Part shown: positions 62,870 to 64,000 of the stretch, piece by piece | How positions within the stretch are numbered: the stretch's first letter is position 1 | Layout of the letters: each line of letters starts with the position of its first letter | Assembly (NCBI RefSeq): GCF_010389155.1 | Contig: NC_057762.1 | Coordinates: 37,322,055-37,386,054 of the forward strand | DNA from: Erigeron canadensis | Lineage: Eukaryota; Streptophyta; Magnoliopsida; Asterales; Asteraceae | Reading direction: 5' to 3' | Length of the DNA stretch: 64,000 nt | Position numbers and translations under genes: made by a program | Notes under the pieces: generated by a model | The model's input: only the letters and a program-made list of their open reading frames with translations | Databases searched by the model: none | Told to the model about the DNA's origin: nothing

Positions 62870-64000
62870 TGGATTTGATTTCCTTAAGGTTTAAGACCTT
62901 GCCAGTAGCTCACCTTTTGAAAGTTTACTTTTTGTGTTTATAGTTAACCTTTTGAAATATTTAAAATTAATTTCACATCAATATATTGAGGTTTCGAAAT
63001 ATGTACTTATAGTTAAATTTTTAGAAATTTTCAAAATATTTTTTTAAAATCATGGTTGAATTTTATTATTAATACTAATAATATTTGAAACAATATTGGA
63101 TTTATGTAACAAATTTAAAAACTAAAATATTTAGGAAATTAAAATCTTAAACTTTTAATATTTACTTTAATTAACATAACTTATGTAAAAGCAAATTATA
63201 ATACAATAATTAAGATTTGAAAGTTCATAATATAATCTTATAAGATACCCTAAATTTCAACTTCTAGATTTATTAGGAAAAACATATAATGAATAACTTA
63301 TTAAAAAGTGTCAAGTAATAAGTTTTTCAGTTTGATAGGATCAACAACATAAGCAAATGTTAATTAAATGAAATAAAATATTTCAGTTGGTTAATAATTA
63401 TTTAAGAAAATCGTATTTTAGTATATATAAAAGTAAAATTATATTTTCTGTATATTACGCGAGACAATATAAATACGCGAAATAAACACAATAAGTTTTA
63501 AAAATAACATAATTATTAATTATAGATAAAACATGTTAAAATAGAATTGTATTGTTATGTAAAGTTTTATTTGCATCAAAAATGGCTTTTTTAATTTATT
63601 TTTCTTGTAATATTTTGTCAATATATAAAAGGTAATTGTTCTTGCATTGAAATGTAAATATGCGTACGAAATTAAACTAAGTTAATAAAAAATTGAAGGC
63701 ATGTAATGAAAAATTCAAACTCATTATGTGTTTATAATTATATACCATGTATTCAATCTCTCTATGTAACTAAGAGATGATAGTTTTATAGGTGACATTT
63801 TTAGTTTTTTTGTCACATTAGATTTTTAAAGAGGTGCCATAGTTTCCATTTAAATTGTTATATATATGTTGCCATGTACAATCTTTATCATCAATTTTGA
63901 TCATAATCATTAATCATAATCCTAATCATTAATATTTAATTTTCTATTTTATATATAAGTACAAAGATTATATATATTATACTACTTTTTTTTTAATTAA
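62870..64000. other. AT-rich DNA to the end of the window
   Basis: No gene or bounded repeat. ATTACGCGAGACAAT near 63458 and ATACGCGAAATAAAC near 63472 recall the Helitron-like hairpin but without a CTAGT end. Confidence 0.4.

Overview
This is a gene-poor, AT-rich stretch of a plant nuclear genome. The genes have GT-AG introns, the families are plant families, and most of the window is transposon-derived. A eudicot is certain enough. Asteraceae is my inference, from the resemblance of the retrotransposon-borne ORF and the Helitron and SINE ends to repeats I remember from that family.

Three host genes are visible. (1) The 3' two-thirds of a long-chain acyl-CoA synthetase of the LACS8/LACS9 group lies at 601-3901 (+, 8 exons); its 5' exons lie outside the window. 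(2) A complete MATE-family efflux carrier close to DTX54 lies at 21922-26677 (+, 2 large exons plus 2 small predicted 5' exons). (3) A complete PH-domain oxysterol-binding-protein-related protein of the ORP1C/1D type lies at 33196-43530 (-, 10 exons, 796 aa). They are unrelated in pathway: fatty-acid activation, small-molecule efflux, and lipid transfer or sensing at contact sites.

Most of the rest is mobile DNA, and several elements can be delimited to the base by terminal repeats and target-site duplications (TSDs). The most interesting is a young LTR element at 6727-14473. It has 643/641-bp LTRs differing by about 2 substitutions and one 2-bp indel, a CATTT TSD, a Met-initiator-type PBS and a polypurine tract. 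It has no recognisable gag, protease, integrase or reverse transcriptase. In their place it carries a gene-like unit: TATA box, leader exon, leader intron, a long ORF, a 187-bp in-phase intron and a second ORF. Its leader and LTRs are crowded with ACGAA/TTCGT motifs.

Other delimited elements are: a Mutator-like inverted-repeat element (16155-17605, perfect 9-bp TSD); two decayed PIF/Harbinger elements (20232-21668 and 43924-45834), each just upstream of a gene's start codon, the first broken by a LINE fragment with a 14-bp TSD; hAT-type MITEs at 33896-34418, 39682-40074 and 47613-48011; and a small foldback at 56357-56489. There are also tRNA-derived SINEs, a Ty3/gypsy gag relic inside an ORP intron, Helitron-like ends at 47-63 kb, two diverged tandem arrays and a G-rich minisatellite. 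The last 13 kb (51-64 kb) contains no gene that I can support.
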